A stretch of 64,000 nucleotides of DNA from Natronococcus pandeyae (lineage in GTDB: Archaea; Halobacteriota; Halobacteria; Halobacteriales; Natrialbaceae), in assembly GCF_008122205.1 (NCBI RefSeq), contig NZ_PHNJ01000001.1, positions 62,001 through 126,000 of the forward strand, given 5' to 3'. A program made the position numbers and the translations under genes. The first letter of the stretch is position 1; each line of letters starts with the position of its first letter. Under the pieces are notes generated by a model. That model was not told the origin of the DNA, made no database searches, and worked only from the letters and a program-made list of their open reading frames with translations. Below, in pieces: positions 25,448-33,965 of the stretch.

Positions 25448-26971
25448 ATGGAAGCTGCGCTGATCATCCTCGACGGCTGGGGGCTCGGCGACGACACCGG
25501 ACGCGACGCAGTCAAGGCGGCCGACACGCCGGCGTTCGACCGGCTGTCCGAGGCCGGCGCGAGCGGACGGCTCGAGGTCGCCGGCCGGCGCGTCGGCCTC
25601 CCGGACGGGCAGATGGGCAACAGCGAGGTCGGTCACCTCAACATCGGTGCCGGCCGCGTCGTCTACCAGGAGTATACCCGCGTGTCCGACTCGGTCGCGG
25701 ACGGCTCATTCCGCGAGAACGCCGCCATCGACGGGGCGTTCGAGAGCGCCCGCGAGAACGATGGACGGGTCCACTTCGTCGGCCTCGTCAGCGACGGCGG
25801 AGTCCACTCGGATCACGAACACCTCCACGCGCTGATCGAACTGGCCGGCGACCGCGACGTCGAGGCCGTCACGCACGCGATCACGGACGGCCGGGACACC
25901 TCGCCGACCGGCGGCCGGGAGTACCTGGCCGAACTCGAGGAGGTCGTCGACGAGCACGGAACCGGCGACGTCGCCACCGTCTCGGGCCGGTACTACGCGA
26001 TGGACCGCGACCAGAACTGGGAGCGCACCAAACAGGCGTACGACGCCATCGTGAACCGCGAGGCGAAGTACGAGGCGGCGTCGGCGGTCGAGGCTGTCGA
26101 GAACTCCTACGACCGCGGCGAGACCGACGAGTTCGTCGACCCCACACTGGTAACCGGTGGGCCGGCGCTCGAGGATGGCGATTCGGTCGTCTGGTTCAAC
26201 TTCCGCTCGGACCGGGCGCGACAGCTCACCCGGATGCTCGCGGACACCCGGTCCGAGGACTGGGCTGACGAAATCGAGATCAGTCCCCCGGAGGCCGAGG
26301 TCGTCATGCTGACCCAGTACGACAAGACGTTCGACCTTCCCGTAGCGTACCCCCCGAACCAGCCCGAGAACGTGCTGGGCGAGGTGCTCGCCGACGCCGA
26401 CAAGACACAGTTGCGAATCGCCGAGTCCGAAAAGTACGCCCACGTCACCTACTTCCTGAACGGCGGCCGCGAGGTCGAGTTCGACGGCGAGGTTCGGAAG
26501 ATCGTCGAGAGCCCGGACGTACCGACCTACGACCGCCAGCCCGAGATGAGCGCGCCCGAAGTGACGAACACGGCGATCGACGGGATAGAGTCCGACGACC
26601 CGGACGTGCTCGTACTCAACTACGCCAATCCGGACATGGTCGGCCACACGGGCGACTACGAGGCGGCGATCCAGGCCGTCGAGGCGGTCGACACCCAGCT
26701 CGGGCGGCTCGTCGACGCGCTCGAGGCGGCCGGCGCTCACGTCCTCATCACTGCGGACCACGGCAACGCCGACGACATGGGCACCGAGGAGGATCCCCAC
26801 ACCGCCCACACCTACAACGAGGTGCCGTTCATTTACGTCGCGCCCGACGGCACGAGCGGTCACCGTTCGGTTCGCGACGGCGGGACGCTCGCAGACATCG
26901 CGCCGACGATCCTCGAGTTGATCGACCTCGACCAGCCCCCGGAGATGACCGGCGAGCCGCTGCTCGAGTAG
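25448..26971 (+). CDS. gpmI: 2,3-bisphosphoglycerate-independent phosphoglycerate mutase
   Basis: A 507-residue two-metal enzyme interconverting 3- and 2-phosphoglycerate in glycolysis and gluconeogenesis. It has the alkaline-phosphatase fold. Asp9 is in LIILDGWG and the catalytic Ser59 in MGNSEVGHLN; later metal ligands are in YANPDMVGHTG and ITADHGNADDM. Length matches the bacterial iPGM class and not the shorter archaeal apgM class. ATG at 25448 lies in the GTCGGATATGG context. It is divergent from the M48 protease, with a 145-nt gap. Confidence 0.95.
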   Translation: MEAALIILDGWGLGDDTGRDAVKAADTPAFDRLSEAGASGRLEVAGRRVGLPDGQMGNSEVGHLNIGAGRVVYQEYTRVSDSVADGSFRENAAIDGAFESARENDGRVHFVGLVSDGGVHSDHEHLHALIELAGDRDVEAVTHAITDGRDTSPTGGREYLAELEEVVDEHGTGDVATVSGRYYAMDRDQNWERTKQAYDAIVNREAKYEAASAVEAVENSYDRGETDEFVDPTLVTGGPALEDGDSVVWFNFRSDRARQLTRMLADTRSEDWADEIEISPPEAEVVMLTQYDKTFDLPVAYPPNQPENVLGEVLADADKTQLRIAESEKYAHVTYFLNGGREVEFDGEVRKIVESPDVPTYDRQPEMSAPEVTNTAIDGIESDDPDVLVLNYANPDMVGHTGDYEAAIQAVEAVDTQLGRLVDALEAAGAHVLITADHGNADDMGTEEDPHTAHTYNEVPFIYVAPDGTSGHRSVRDGGTLADIAPTILELIDLDQPPEMTGEPLLE

Positions 26972-27040
26972 CCTGCCGGCGTATTCGCCTCCTCGACCCG
27001 TCCGTGTCCGTCGGTTCCCCGAACATAATCGACTGGTGAC

Positions 27041-27049
27041 TTTATTATT
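27041..27049 (+). promoter_or_regulatory. TATA box of metY
   Basis: TTTATTATT, centred 26 nt before the ATG at 27071, giving a leaderless transcript. Confidence 0.55.
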
Positions 27050-27070
27050 CGCGGGACTAAGTTCACGGCT

Positions 27071-28354
27071 ATGAGCGACGACTCAGATCACCGATTCGCG
27101 ACGAACAGCATCCACGCCGGCCAGGAACCGGATCCGACGACGGGCGCGCGAGCGCCGCCGCTCTACCAGACGACCTCCTACGAGTTCGAGGACACCGATC
27201 ACGCCGCCGCGCTGTTCGGCCTGGAGGAGTTCGGCAACATCTACTCGCGGATCATGAACCCGACGAACGCGATGTTAGAGGAGCGCATCGCCGCCCTCGA
27301 GGGCGGCGTCGGCGCGCTCGCCACGTCGTCGGGGATGGCCGCCTTCGACCTCGCGACGTTCATCCTCGCGGACGTCGGGGACAACATCGTCTCCTCGTCG
27401 TCGCTGTACGGCGGCACCTACACCTACCTCACTCACACGGTCGCGAAGCGCGGCATCGAGACGAAGTTCGTCGACACGCTCGACTACGAGGCCTACGCCG
27501 AGGCGATCGACGACGACACCGCGTTCGTCCACCTCGAGACGATCGGCAACCCGGCGCTGGTCACGCCCGATATCGAGCGAATTGCTGACATCGCCCACGA
27601 CCACGACGTGCCGCTGTTCGTCGACAACACGTTCGCGACGCCGTACCTCTGCCGGCCGCTCGAGCACGGCGCAGACCTCGTCTGGAACTCGACGACGAAG
27701 TGGATCCACGGCGCCGGCTCGACCGTCGGCGGCGTCCTCGTCGACGGCGGCTCGTTCCCGTGGGACGAGGGCGACTACCCGGAGATCTCCGAGCCCAATC
27801 CAGCGTACCACGGCGTCAACTTCTACGAAACCTTCGGCGAGCAGGCGTTCTCGATCGTCGCCCGGACTCGCGGCCTGCGTGACCTGGGCAACCAGCAGTC
27901 GCCGTTCGACGCCTGGGTCACGCTGCAGAAACTCGAGTCCCTGCCGCTGCGGATGGAGAAACACTGCGAGAACGCGATGGCCGTCGCGGAGTACCTCGAG
28001 GATCACCCAGACGTCGCGTGGGTCACGTATCCGGGACTCGAGAGCCACGAAACCCACGAGCACGCCAGCGAGTACCTCGAGGGGGGCTACGGCGGCATGA
28101 TCACGTTCGGACTCGAGGGCGGGTACGACGCCGCCGAAACGGTCTGCAACGAGGTCGACCTGACGAGCCTGCTCGCGAACGTCGGCGACGCGAAGACGCT
28201 GATCATCCACCCGGCGAGCACGACCCACCAGCAGCTGACCGAGGAGGAGAAGCTGGCCAGCGGCGTCACGGACGACCTCGTTCGGCTCTCGGTCGGCATC
28301 GAGGACGTCGAGGACGTGATCGCGGACCTGGATCGGGCGATTTCGGCCGCCTGA
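27071..28354 (+). CDS. metY: O-acetylhomoserine sulfhydrylase
   Basis: A 427-residue PLP enzyme of the Cys/Met metabolism family, making homocysteine from O-acetylhomoserine and sulfide. The PLP lysine is Lys210 in [20 protein letters not shown] and [12 protein letters not shown] are the cofactor and substrate contacts, and [11 protein letters not shown] the family C-terminal signature. In many haloarchaea a homoserine acetyltransferase gene follows; here the next gene is an opposite-strand dehydrogenase, so the acetyltransferase must be elsewhere. ATG at 27071 is set by a leaderless promoter. Confidence 0.92.
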   Translation: MSDDSDHRFATNSIHAGQEPDPTTGARAPPLYQTTSYEFEDTDHAAALFGLEEFGNIYSRIMNPTNAMLEERIAALEGGVGALATSSGMAAFDLATFILADVGDNIVSSSSLYGGTYTYLTHTVAKRGIETKFVDTLDYEAYAEAIDDDTAFVHLETIGNPALVTPDIERIADIAHDHDVPLFVDNTFATPYLCRPLEHGADLVWNSTTKWIHGAGSTVGGVLVDGGSFPWDEGDYPEISEPNPAYHGVNFYETFGEQAFSIVARTRGLRDLGNQQSPFDAWVTLQKLESLPLRMEKHCENAMAVAEYLEDHPDVAWVTYPGLESHETHEHASEYLEGGYGGMITFGLEGGYDAAETVCNEVDLTSLLANVGDAKTLIIHPASTTHQQLTEEEKLASGVTDDLVRLSVGIEDVEDVIADLDRAISAA

Positions 28355-28439
28355 TCGCGACCGCGAGCGCGCCGTCGTCTTCCGGGAGCCGACGAAACCG
28401 ACCGGACTGCGCCCGACGATAGCCCTGGAGCCGGCGTAA

Positions 28440-28460
28440 CCGTCGCCGCGGCGGCGACGG
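28440..28460. terminator. hairpin between convergent metY and dehydrogenase
   Basis: CCGTCGCC GCGGC GGCGACGG forms a perfect 8-bp stem with a 5-nt loop in the convergent gap and could stop transcription from both sides. Confidence 0.45.
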
Positions 28461-28471
28461 ATCGGTTCGAC

Positions 28472-29422
28472 TCAGACGACCCGGTTCGTCATCTCCTCGC
28501 GGTCGCCCGCGACGAAGCGCTCGTAGTTCTCGCGAACGATCGCCGCGACGCGCTCGTAGTACTGTGGCGTCGATCCCGCCATGTGGGGCGTCACGAGGAC
28601 GTTCGAGAGATCCCAGAGTGGCGACGATGCCGGCAGGGGCTCTTCCTCGAAGACGTCGAGTGCGGCGCCGGCGATGCGTCCCTGCTGGAGGCCCTCGGTC
28701 AGCGCCGCCTCGTCGGCGACGCCGCCGCGGGCGACGTTGACGAGAACCGCATCCTCGGGCATCGTCTCGAGGGCCGATTCGTCGATCAGTCCCCGAGTCT
28801 CGTCGGTCAGCGGGCAGGCGAGGACGAGGTAGTCGGCCCGCCGGAGCACCTCGTCGACCTCGTCGGCCGGGTAGGCGTCGTCGACCGCCTCGGGGACCGT
28901 CGAGAGGTCGCGTTTGGTACCGATCACGCTCGAGCCCACGGCGGCGGCGAGGTCGGCGACGCGGCCGCCGATCGCGCCGAGGCCGACGATCCCGACGGTT
29001 TTACTCGCCAGTTCGCCGCCCTCGGTCCGGCGCCAGACGCCCTCGTCCTGTTGATCGCGGGCGGTGAGCAGCTCCCGTTCGAACGTCAGCATCGAGCCGA
29101 GGACCTGTTCCGCGATCGGCTGGGCGTGGACGCCGGCGGCGGTGGTCAGGACGATGTCCGCCTCCTCGAGCGCCCCGAGGTCGTAGTGGTCGTAGCCGGC
29201 GCTGGTCGCCTGGGCCCACTCGAGTCGGTCGGCGCGCTCGCGCCACTCGGGCGGGAGTCGGGGCGTAAGGGCGACGGTCGCCGTCTCGAAGCCGGCGCGG
29301 GTTTCGGCGGGCGTCTCCGCGACCGTGATCGAGGCCCCGTCGAGGTCCGCGAGTTCGAACTCGAGAGTGGCTTTCGACTCGCTCGAGTACGGGTGCGGGA
29401 TCAGGAGTTCGTGGTCGGCCAT
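28472..29422 (-). CDS. D-2-hydroxyacid dehydrogenase
   Basis: A 316-residue NAD-dependent dehydrogenase. The nucleotide-binding GLGAIGGRVADLAAAVG (GxGxxG) lies near 147, the catalytic arginine is in VNVARGGVADEAAL, and the catalytic histidine in VLVTPHMAGSTPQY. It reduces a 2-keto acid or oxidises a D-2-hydroxy acid; the substrate cannot be named (lactate, glycerate or phosphoglycerate types share the motifs). ATG at 29422 (MADHELLIPHPY). It is convergent with metY and divergent from the BASS transporter. Confidence 0.9.
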   Translation of the reverse strand: MADHELLIPHPYSSESKATLEFELADLDGASITVAETPAETRAGFETATVALTPRLPPEWRERADRLEWAQATSAGYDHYDLGALEEADIVLTTAAGVHAQPIAEQVLGSMLTFERELLTARDQQDEGVWRRTEGGELASKTVGIVGLGAIGGRVADLAAAVGSSVIGTKRDLSTVPEAVDDAYPADEVDEVLRRADYLVLACPLTDETRGLIDESALETMPEDAVLVNVARGGVADEAALTEGLQQGRIAGAALDVFEEEPLPASSPLWDLSNVLVTPHMAGSTPQYYERVAAIVRENYERFVAGDREEMTNRVV

Positions 29423-29540
29423 ACCGTTCGGTGTGCGACGAGGGGAGTCGGATGTTTCGCTTCCGGTCCGTCGGCCGCGTCGCCGATTGTGAGCCGACCG
29501 GCCCTCGAGCAGCCGATTCTCGCGCTCGAGTGACGCAGCA

Positions 29541-29545
29541 CTTAT
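29541..29545 (+). promoter_or_regulatory. TATA-like element at BASS transporter gene
   Basis: CTTAT (in GCACTTATCGTGG) is centred 29 nt before ATG 29572, the start of a mini-ORF, and 61 nt before the transporter ATG. So the transcript probably starts at the mini-ORF. Confidence 0.45.
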
Positions 29546-29571
29546 CGTGGTAAGCCGTCACCGGTAGTGAT

Positions 29572-29607
29572 ATGTTGTCGCACACGGGACGGGAGGGAGC
29601 GTCATGA
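29572..29607 (+). CDS. leader mini-ORF overlapping the BASS transporter start
   Basis: An 11-codon frame (MLSHTGREGAS) whose stop overlaps the transporter ATG as ATGA. Its ATG lies at the predicted transcription start. It contains GGAGGG, a ribosome-binding site for the next start. Either a coupled leader peptide or an accident of the purine-rich Shine-Dalgarno region. Confidence 0.4.
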   Translation: MLSHTGREGAS

Positions 29608-30590
29608 GCGACGTCGGGACGCTCGAGCGGATCGGGCAGTTCACGAGCAAGTACTTCGTCGTCTGGATGCTGATCGCCTCGGCCGCGGCGCTGTACGCGC
29701 CCGGTGTCTTTGCGCCGGCCGGCGCGTACATCTCGCCGATCCTGGGGATCATCATGCTCGGGATGGGGCTGACGCTGACGCCGGCGGATTTCCGGCGCGT
29801 GTTAGAGCGACCCCGGGACGTCCTGATCGGATCGGCCGTCCAGTGGGTAGCGATGCCGCTGGCCGCCTACCTGCTCGTTCTCGCACTCGGCCTCCCCTGG
29901 GAGATCGGACTGGGGCTGCTGCTCGTCGGCGCGGCACCCGGCGGCACGGCGTCGAACGTGATGACCTACCTCGGTCGCGGGGACGTCGCGCTCTCGGTGA
30001 CGATCACCTCGGTGACGACGATCGCCGCGCCGCTGGTGATGCCCGCGTGGGTGATCCTGCTGGCCGGCGAGTCGATCACGGTGACGTTCGGGGAACTGGC
30101 CACTCAGATCGTCCTGATCGTCCTGATTCCCGTCGTCGCGGGGCTCGTCATCCGATCGCTGCTCGACGCCTACGCGCCGACGGCGGCGAAAGTCGGACTC
30201 TCGATCTTCCCCGCGATCAGCGTCGTCGCGATCGTCGTCATCGTCGCGGCGATCGTGGCGCTGAACGTCGAGGAGATCTGGGCCGCGAGCGCGGTCGTCC
30301 TCCTCGCGGTCGTCGCCCACAACGCGATCGGACTGGGCGCCGGCTACGGCGTCGGCCGGGCGACCGGCATGTCCGAAGATCGCTCGCGGGCCTGTGCGTT
30401 CGAGGTCGGCATGCAGAACAGCGGACTGGCGGTGGCGCTGGCGGTCGCGTTCTTCGACCCCATCGCGGCGTTGATCCCCGCCCTGTTCAGCGTCTGGCAC
30501 AACGTCAGCGGGTCGGCGCTCGCGAACTACTTCACCCGGAGCGAGGGCGGTCCGGTGGCCGACCACGAGCGGTCGGTCGGCGCGGACTGA
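29604..30590 (+). CDS. bile acid:sodium symporter family (BASS) transporter
   Basis: A 328-residue membrane carrier with nine to ten hydrophobic helices. LGMGLTLTPADFRRVLERP and GAAPGGTASNVMTYLGRGDVALSV (the crossover region with discontinuous helix) are family signatures; FEVGMQNSGLAVALAVAFF is the second. Members move organic acids such as pyruvate or bile acid with sodium. The substrate is not visible here. The ATG at 29604 has the AGGGAGC ribosome site upstream and is overlapped by a mini-ORF. Confidence 0.88.
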   Translation: MSDVGTLERIGQFTSKYFVVWMLIASAAALYAPGVFAPAGAYISPILGIIMLGMGLTLTPADFRRVLERPRDVLIGSAVQWVAMPLAAYLLVLALGLPWEIGLGLLLVGAAPGGTASNVMTYLGRGDVALSVTITSVTTIAAPLVMPAWVILLAGESITVTFGELATQIVLIVLIPVVAGLVIRSLLDAYAPTAAKVGLSIFPAISVVAIVVIVAAIVALNVEEIWAASAVVLLAVVAHNAIGLGAGYGVGRATGMSEDRSRACAFEVGMQNSGLAVALAVAFFDPIAALIPALFSVWHNVSGSALANYFTRSEGGPVADHERSVGAD

Positions 30591-30686
30591 ACGCGAATCC
30601 CGCACCACCGACCGACCACGATCGGTGAAACAGCCGTTTGACCTTACGGGAAAGCTTTCAGTCGATCTCTCGTACTCTCAGGCGAG

Positions 30687-31784
30687 ATGAACCGACGCAC
30701 CGCTCTGACGCTGTCCGGAACCGCGGCCACGACGCTGCTCGCGGCCGGCTGTCTCTCGGATGTCGGCGACGCCGACGATCCCGGCGGAACCGGTGAAACC
30801 GAGGACGACGAAAACGGCGACGAGGACGAGTCCCGGTACGTCGTCGCGCTCGAGGATGCGCCGCTGACGGACGAGACCGAGCACGCGCGACTCGAGGTCG
30901 ACCTCGTCGATCCCGAAGTCGCGCCCGGCGATCCCGCGCAGTTCTCGGCTACGTTGACGAACGCAACCGACGAGACGCTCGTCGTCAGCTCCGGCGCGCC
31001 CTCCCCGTTCGGGGTCGTCTGGGCGTCTCCGGCGGACGGGGACGGCCGCTCGAGCGGCCTCACGCTCTGGTCCGACGCCTACGAGGAGTCCTCGCACGTC
31101 GGCACCGACGGGAAGCGCGTCGAGGGTGTCAACGATATCGCTCTCGTGGAAGAACTCGAGGCCGGCGAAACGGTCGAGCGGACGTTCGAACTCCACCTCG
31201 AGACGCCGGCCCTCGAGGTCGGCGAGTACGAGGCCGAAATCGGGTGCGGAGTCGGCCCCGAAGACGGCGACAGCGAGGGTATCGGCGTCGCGCTCTCGTT
31301 CTCGATCGAGCGCGGTGGAGACGAGCACGACGGGGACGAGAACGAGGAAGACGGGAACGAGAACGAGCACGAGGACGAACCCGGAGCCCTCGCGTACGAG
31401 GTCGCGGACGAGGTGCCGTCGCTCGACCCCGACGCCGACGTTCCCGGCGGAACGCGCGGCGACGTCGTGCTCGTCCTCGAGAGCGAGGCCGAAGCGACCG
31501 AAGCGTTCGAGAGCGCCGGCGCTGATACGTTCGTCGCCGAGACGGCGTTCGAGACGGAGACGCTGGTCTACGTCCAGACCGAGGCGCCCCAAACGTGTTA
31601 CCGGACGGTGATTCGATCGCTCTCCTGGGAGGACGATACCCTGGCCGGGCGCGTCGCGCTCGAGCGGACGGCCGACGACCACGAGCCCTGCGGCGAGGCG
31701 ATCACCTACCCCGCGGCGCTCGCTCGCGTCGCGACCGGCGCCCGGAGCGTCGAGGCCACGGACCTCGAGTTTCTCGAAGACTGA
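30687..31784 (+). CDS. acidic surface lipoprotein
   Basis: A 365-residue predicted lipoprotein. The signal MNRRTALTLSGTAATTLLAAGC ends in the lipobox LAAGC (Cys22). The mature protein has an Asp/Glu-rich linker, a beta domain with a conserved pattern (ARLEVDLVDPEVAPGDPAQFSATLTN, in parts) that resembles intracellular-proteinase-inhibitor-type beta sandwich domains, a second acidic linker (about 210-230) and a C-terminal domain (DVVLVLESEAEATEAFE). Paired cysteines (AGCGV; PQTCYR; EPCGE) may form disulfides. Role unknown. Confidence 0.7.
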   Translation: MNRRTALTLSGTAATTLLAAGCLSDVGDADDPGGTGETEDDENGDEDESRYVVALEDAPLTDETEHARLEVDLVDPEVAPGDPAQFSATLTNATDETLVVSSGAPSPFGVVWASPADGDGRSSGLTLWSDAYEESSHVGTDGKRVEGVNDIALVEELEAGETVERTFELHLETPALEVGEYEAEIGCGVGPEDGDSEGIGVALSFSIERGGDEHDGDENEEDGNENEHEDEPGALAYEVADEVPSLDPDADVPGGTRGDVVLVLESEAEATEAFESAGADTFVAETAFETETLVYVQTEAPQTCYRTVIRSLSWEDDTLAGRVALERTADDHEPCGEAITYPAALARVATGARSVEATDLEFLED

Positions 31785-32142
31785 GACAGTCTGCTGTAAG
31801 TCGTTCCGCGCACCCGGGACCCGCCCTCCGTGTGCGCCGGTAAACAGTTACAGCAGTCCGTATGAATCCTCGGCCAGTATCGCCGACGGTATTCAGCGTA
31901 CACCGACTCGCCGAGAGAGTCGAACACCACGAAAGCCCCTGGGCCGCTTTCAGTCCCGCCCGAGTCGGGTGCCCGGCCAGCCACCGCGGGTGGGACTGAA
32001 AGGGGCTTGGTGGTGGTCTCACCGGACGCTGAGTACTCACGGTGTTATTTGAACACGGCCGTGTCGGCCACTCGTATCAGCGTCCGGTCCGCAGTTCTCC
32101 GGTCATCGACTATTAAGGTCTGGCAGGACCAACAGGTCGGTA
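31785..32142. other. intergenic region with a nested inverted repeat, no gene
   Basis: A 358-nt gap with no coding frame. Its middle carries the inverted repeat described separately. The region just before 32143 has a TATTAAGG element. Confidence 0.5.
31926..32017 (+). repeat. nested inverted repeat with GGGACTGAAAG motif
   Basis: CTTTCAGTCCC (31947-31957) pairs with GGGACTGAAAG (31992-32002) perfectly, and outside it AGCCCCT (31934-31940) pairs with AGGGGCT (32001-32007), so two alternative stems are possible. A GTGGGACTGAAAGGGGC motif like this recurs in haloarchaeal spacers in my memory. It may be a mobile palindrome or a small RNA gene. Confidence 0.5.
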
Positions 32143-32532
32143 ATGACCTCGGGGTTGCTCCAATCAGAAACCGCGGACCAAGTCGTGACCACCGCCCGGA
32201 CTGCCGTCGGAGACAGTCTTCGATCGGTCACCTACTTTACACGCGACGACTACGAACAGCTGTATCTCCGGGACGACCTGGAACGCGACGCCGACCTCTC
32301 GACGTTCATCGGCCACGAGTGGCGCGGGTTCAAAGTCGCACAGAGTGCCTACGAGGGGTCGGAGCTCGGCGAGTATCGCTACACGATCCGCGTGTTCGAC
32401 AACGGCTTCCTGATCCGCATCACCTCGGAACGCGAGGGCGTGTTCGTTACGACTGACGGGCTGACGATCAAGGATTTCGAAGAAACCGCGACCGCGATCA
32501 GCTCGGTTCTCGAGGAGCGAAACCGCTCCTGA
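32143..32532 (+). CDS. haloarchaeal soluble protein, unknown
   Basis: A 129-residue soluble acidic protein. ADQVVTTARTAVGDSLRSVTYFTRDDYEQLYLRDDLE (in parts) is followed by FIGHEWRGFKVAQSAYEGSELGEYRYTIRVFDNGFLIRI, a beta sheet capped by helices, and a C-terminal helix (DFEETATAISSVLEERN). It looks like a roadblock- or profilin-sized fold but I cannot assign it. No catalytic motif. ATG at 32143 has a TATTAAGG element about 28 nt upstream. Confidence 0.7.
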   Translation: MTSGLLQSETADQVVTTARTAVGDSLRSVTYFTRDDYEQLYLRDDLERDADLSTFIGHEWRGFKVAQSAYEGSELGEYRYTIRVFDNGFLIRITSEREGVFVTTDGLTIKDFEETATAISSVLEERNRS

Positions 32533-32534
32533 CG

Positions 32535-32681
32535 TCAGTCGTCTTCCCGGTTCTCGGTCGTCGTCGAGAGCGTATCCGCGTCGCGTTCCCCACCGATCGG
32601 TAAGCCGGAGCCGAGTTCGCCGTCGATTCCGAACAACCGCGCGAATCGTCGACGATCTGCAACGTGTTTATCGAGACTCAT
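32535..32681 (-). CDS. small haloarchaeal protein, 48 residues
   Basis: A 48-codon frame on the minus strand, converging with the previous gene with a 2-nt gap. The product MSLDKHVADRRRFARLFGID, then GELGSGLPIGGERDADTLS and TTTENREDD, is acidic at the C-terminus, has good third-position GC and an ATG in an AGCCGGCATG context. It fills an otherwise empty stretch. Family unknown; it is too short to appear in routine gene lists. Confidence 0.5.
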   Translation of the reverse strand: MSLDKHVADRRRFARLFGIDGELGSGLPIGGERDADTLSTTTENREDD

Positions 32682-32835
32682 GCCGGCTCAAAACGGGTGT
32701 CGCTGATATAGTTATACAGCACATTTTCGCAGAAACACGGAACTTCCCGGTGAAACGATCCCGGCCCGTGTCAGTGATTTTCGTGCAGTATCCACAGCGT
32801 AACACCCTTTTTCGACACGCACGTTACGTCCAGCA

Positions 32836-33360
32836 ATGACCGAACTGCCAGCGGCCGTCGAGCGCGAACTCGAGTCCCACGACGCCTTTCGGGCGACCGA
32901 AGACGGATACGACCTGACGACGACGGTCTTCGAGACGACCGTCACGGCGACCGGCGCGGAGGGGAAACGCGACGGGCGCTTCCACGTCACCGTCACGCTC
33001 CCGTCGCTCGACGCCGCGGTCGCCGACGAGACCGTCGCACCCGTCGTCGAGAACGGCTGGTTCGAGACCCTCGAGCGCCGTCTCGAGGACACGTTCGCCG
33101 TCGCGCACACCAGCACGCACGAGGAGCCGGCCGTCGATCGCGAGGGCGAGGACGTTCACGTCACGCTCGAGTACGTCGCCTGGGACGCCGGAGAGGGCGT
33201 CGACGACGCCAAAACCCTCATCGAGTACGTGGAGGGAACCTACGCGCAGGGGATCATCCCGGGCTACGAGTACCGCGGTCCGGCGGCGACGCTGCTCGAG
33301 AACGCCCAGGACCACGGTCAGGAGGCCAGCGAGGGCGGCAGCGGCGGGATGCCGATGTGA
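32836..33360 (+). CDS. haloarchaeal protein, DUF5813-like
   Basis: A 174-residue soluble protein of the haloarchaeal DUF5813 type (recalled, not searched). MTELPAAVERELESHDAFRATEDGYDLTTTVFETTV (in parts) opens it; the body alternates strands and helices (HVTVTLPSLDAAVADETVAPVVENGWFETLERRLEDTF). The C-terminus is a Gly/Glu-rich tail. ATG at 32836 follows a CACCCTTTTTCG element at about 30 nt. Function unknown. Confidence 0.75.
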   Translation: MTELPAAVERELESHDAFRATEDGYDLTTTVFETTVTATGAEGKRDGRFHVTVTLPSLDAAVADETVAPVVENGWFETLERRLEDTFAVAHTSTHEEPAVDREGEDVHVTLEYVAWDAGEGVDDAKTLIEYVEGTYAQGIIPGYEYRGPAATLLENAQDHGQEASEGGSGGMPM

Positions 33361-33381
33361 GAGCGTCTCGAGATTCTGGAT

Positions 33382-33500
33382 GCAAATGGCCGGGAGCACG
33401 CTCGCCGTATACAGCGAGCGTGTGACCCGGGGAAGGGCAGGCTGCCCACCGTGTTACGCCGCGAGCGAACGCAGTGAGTGAGCGGGCCGACGACTGACGT
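33382..33500 (+). ncRNA. candidate structured RNA element, copy 1
   Basis: The plus strand reads GCAAATGGCCGGGAGC, a 9-bp hairpin, then GACCCGGGGAAGGGCAGG and a GCGAGCGAACGCAGTGAG block. The same order appears on the minus strand at 35125-35254, where the hairpin stem has different bases but still pairs over 11 bp. Conserved flanks with a compensated hairpin suggest a transcribed RNA. No promoter is obvious. Confidence 0.35.
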
Positions 33501-33565
33501 GGAGAACGCTTCGCGTTCGGAACGGAAGGAGGAGTGCTTTTGATCGAAATTTTGCCGAGGGACGT

Positions 33566-33592
33566 CGCGCTGGCGGCGACGCCGCCAGCGCG
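33566..33592. terminator. 12-bp hairpin inside outer inverted repeat, next to AsnC-like gene
   Basis: CGCGCTGGCGGC GAC GCCGCCAGCGCG is a perfect 12-bp stem with a 3-nt loop, nested in a 10-bp outer repeat (CGAAATTTTG 33545-33554 / CAAAATTTCG 33606-33615) just after the stop of the minus-strand AsnC-like gene. Strong terminator or RNA structure. Confidence 0.55.
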
Positions 33593-33618
33593 GCAGACCG
33601 CAGCGCAAAATTTCGTCC

Positions 33619-33849
33619 CTAGTCCATCGCGATATACGTCTTCGTATCGGTCACACCCTCGAGACTCTGCATATCCGTCGAGACGGCCTTGAGAACCTCG
33701 TAGACTTCTTCGGTGTCGACCTCGGCGATGATGTCGTAGTTGCCCGCGACGATGTGAGCCTCGACGACGGGCTCGATTTCCCTGATCGACGCGAGCAACC
33801 CCTCGGACTTTCCAGCGGCCGTCTTAACCATGATGAACGCGTGAACCAT
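33619..33849 (-). CDS. AsnC/Lrp-type ligand-binding (RAM) protein, copy 1
   Basis: A 76-residue stand-alone RAM domain (the ligand-binding half of Lrp/AsnC regulators, without the DNA-binding half). MVHAFIMVKTAAGKSEGLLASI, VVEAHIVAGNYDIIAEVDTEE and VTDTKTYIAMD mark it. Such SraA-like domains bind amino acids or tune potassium channels. A close paralog follows trkA at 34667-34897, and the two share the last residues TYIAMD. It is divergent from trkA with a 116-nt gap. ATG at 33849. Confidence 0.85.
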   Translation of the reverse strand: MVHAFIMVKTAAGKSEGLLASIREIEPVVEAHIVAGNYDIIAEVDTEEVYEVLKAVSTDMQSLEGVTDTKTYIAMD

Positions 33850-33965
33850 CTGTCTCGACGGTGTGGTACAGTTTCGCATGACTAAAACTTTTGTGTCGGC
33901 CTCTCGGGAGGTGGTATGGGAACCCAGGGCAAACTTATTGGCGGGGGCGAGCGTACCTCTCGTTC

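Larger units (their letters stand above)
33361..33618. other. spacer forming the left arm of a long inverted repeat
   Basis: No gene. It contains a hairpin at 33397-33422 (CACGCTCGC/GCGAGCGTG), GGGCAG-G-CTGCCC at 33434-33446, a perfect 12-bp stem at 33566-33592 and an outer CGAAATTTTG/CAAAATTTCG pair. Most of it is repeated in reverse at 34877-35254. Confidence 0.6.
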
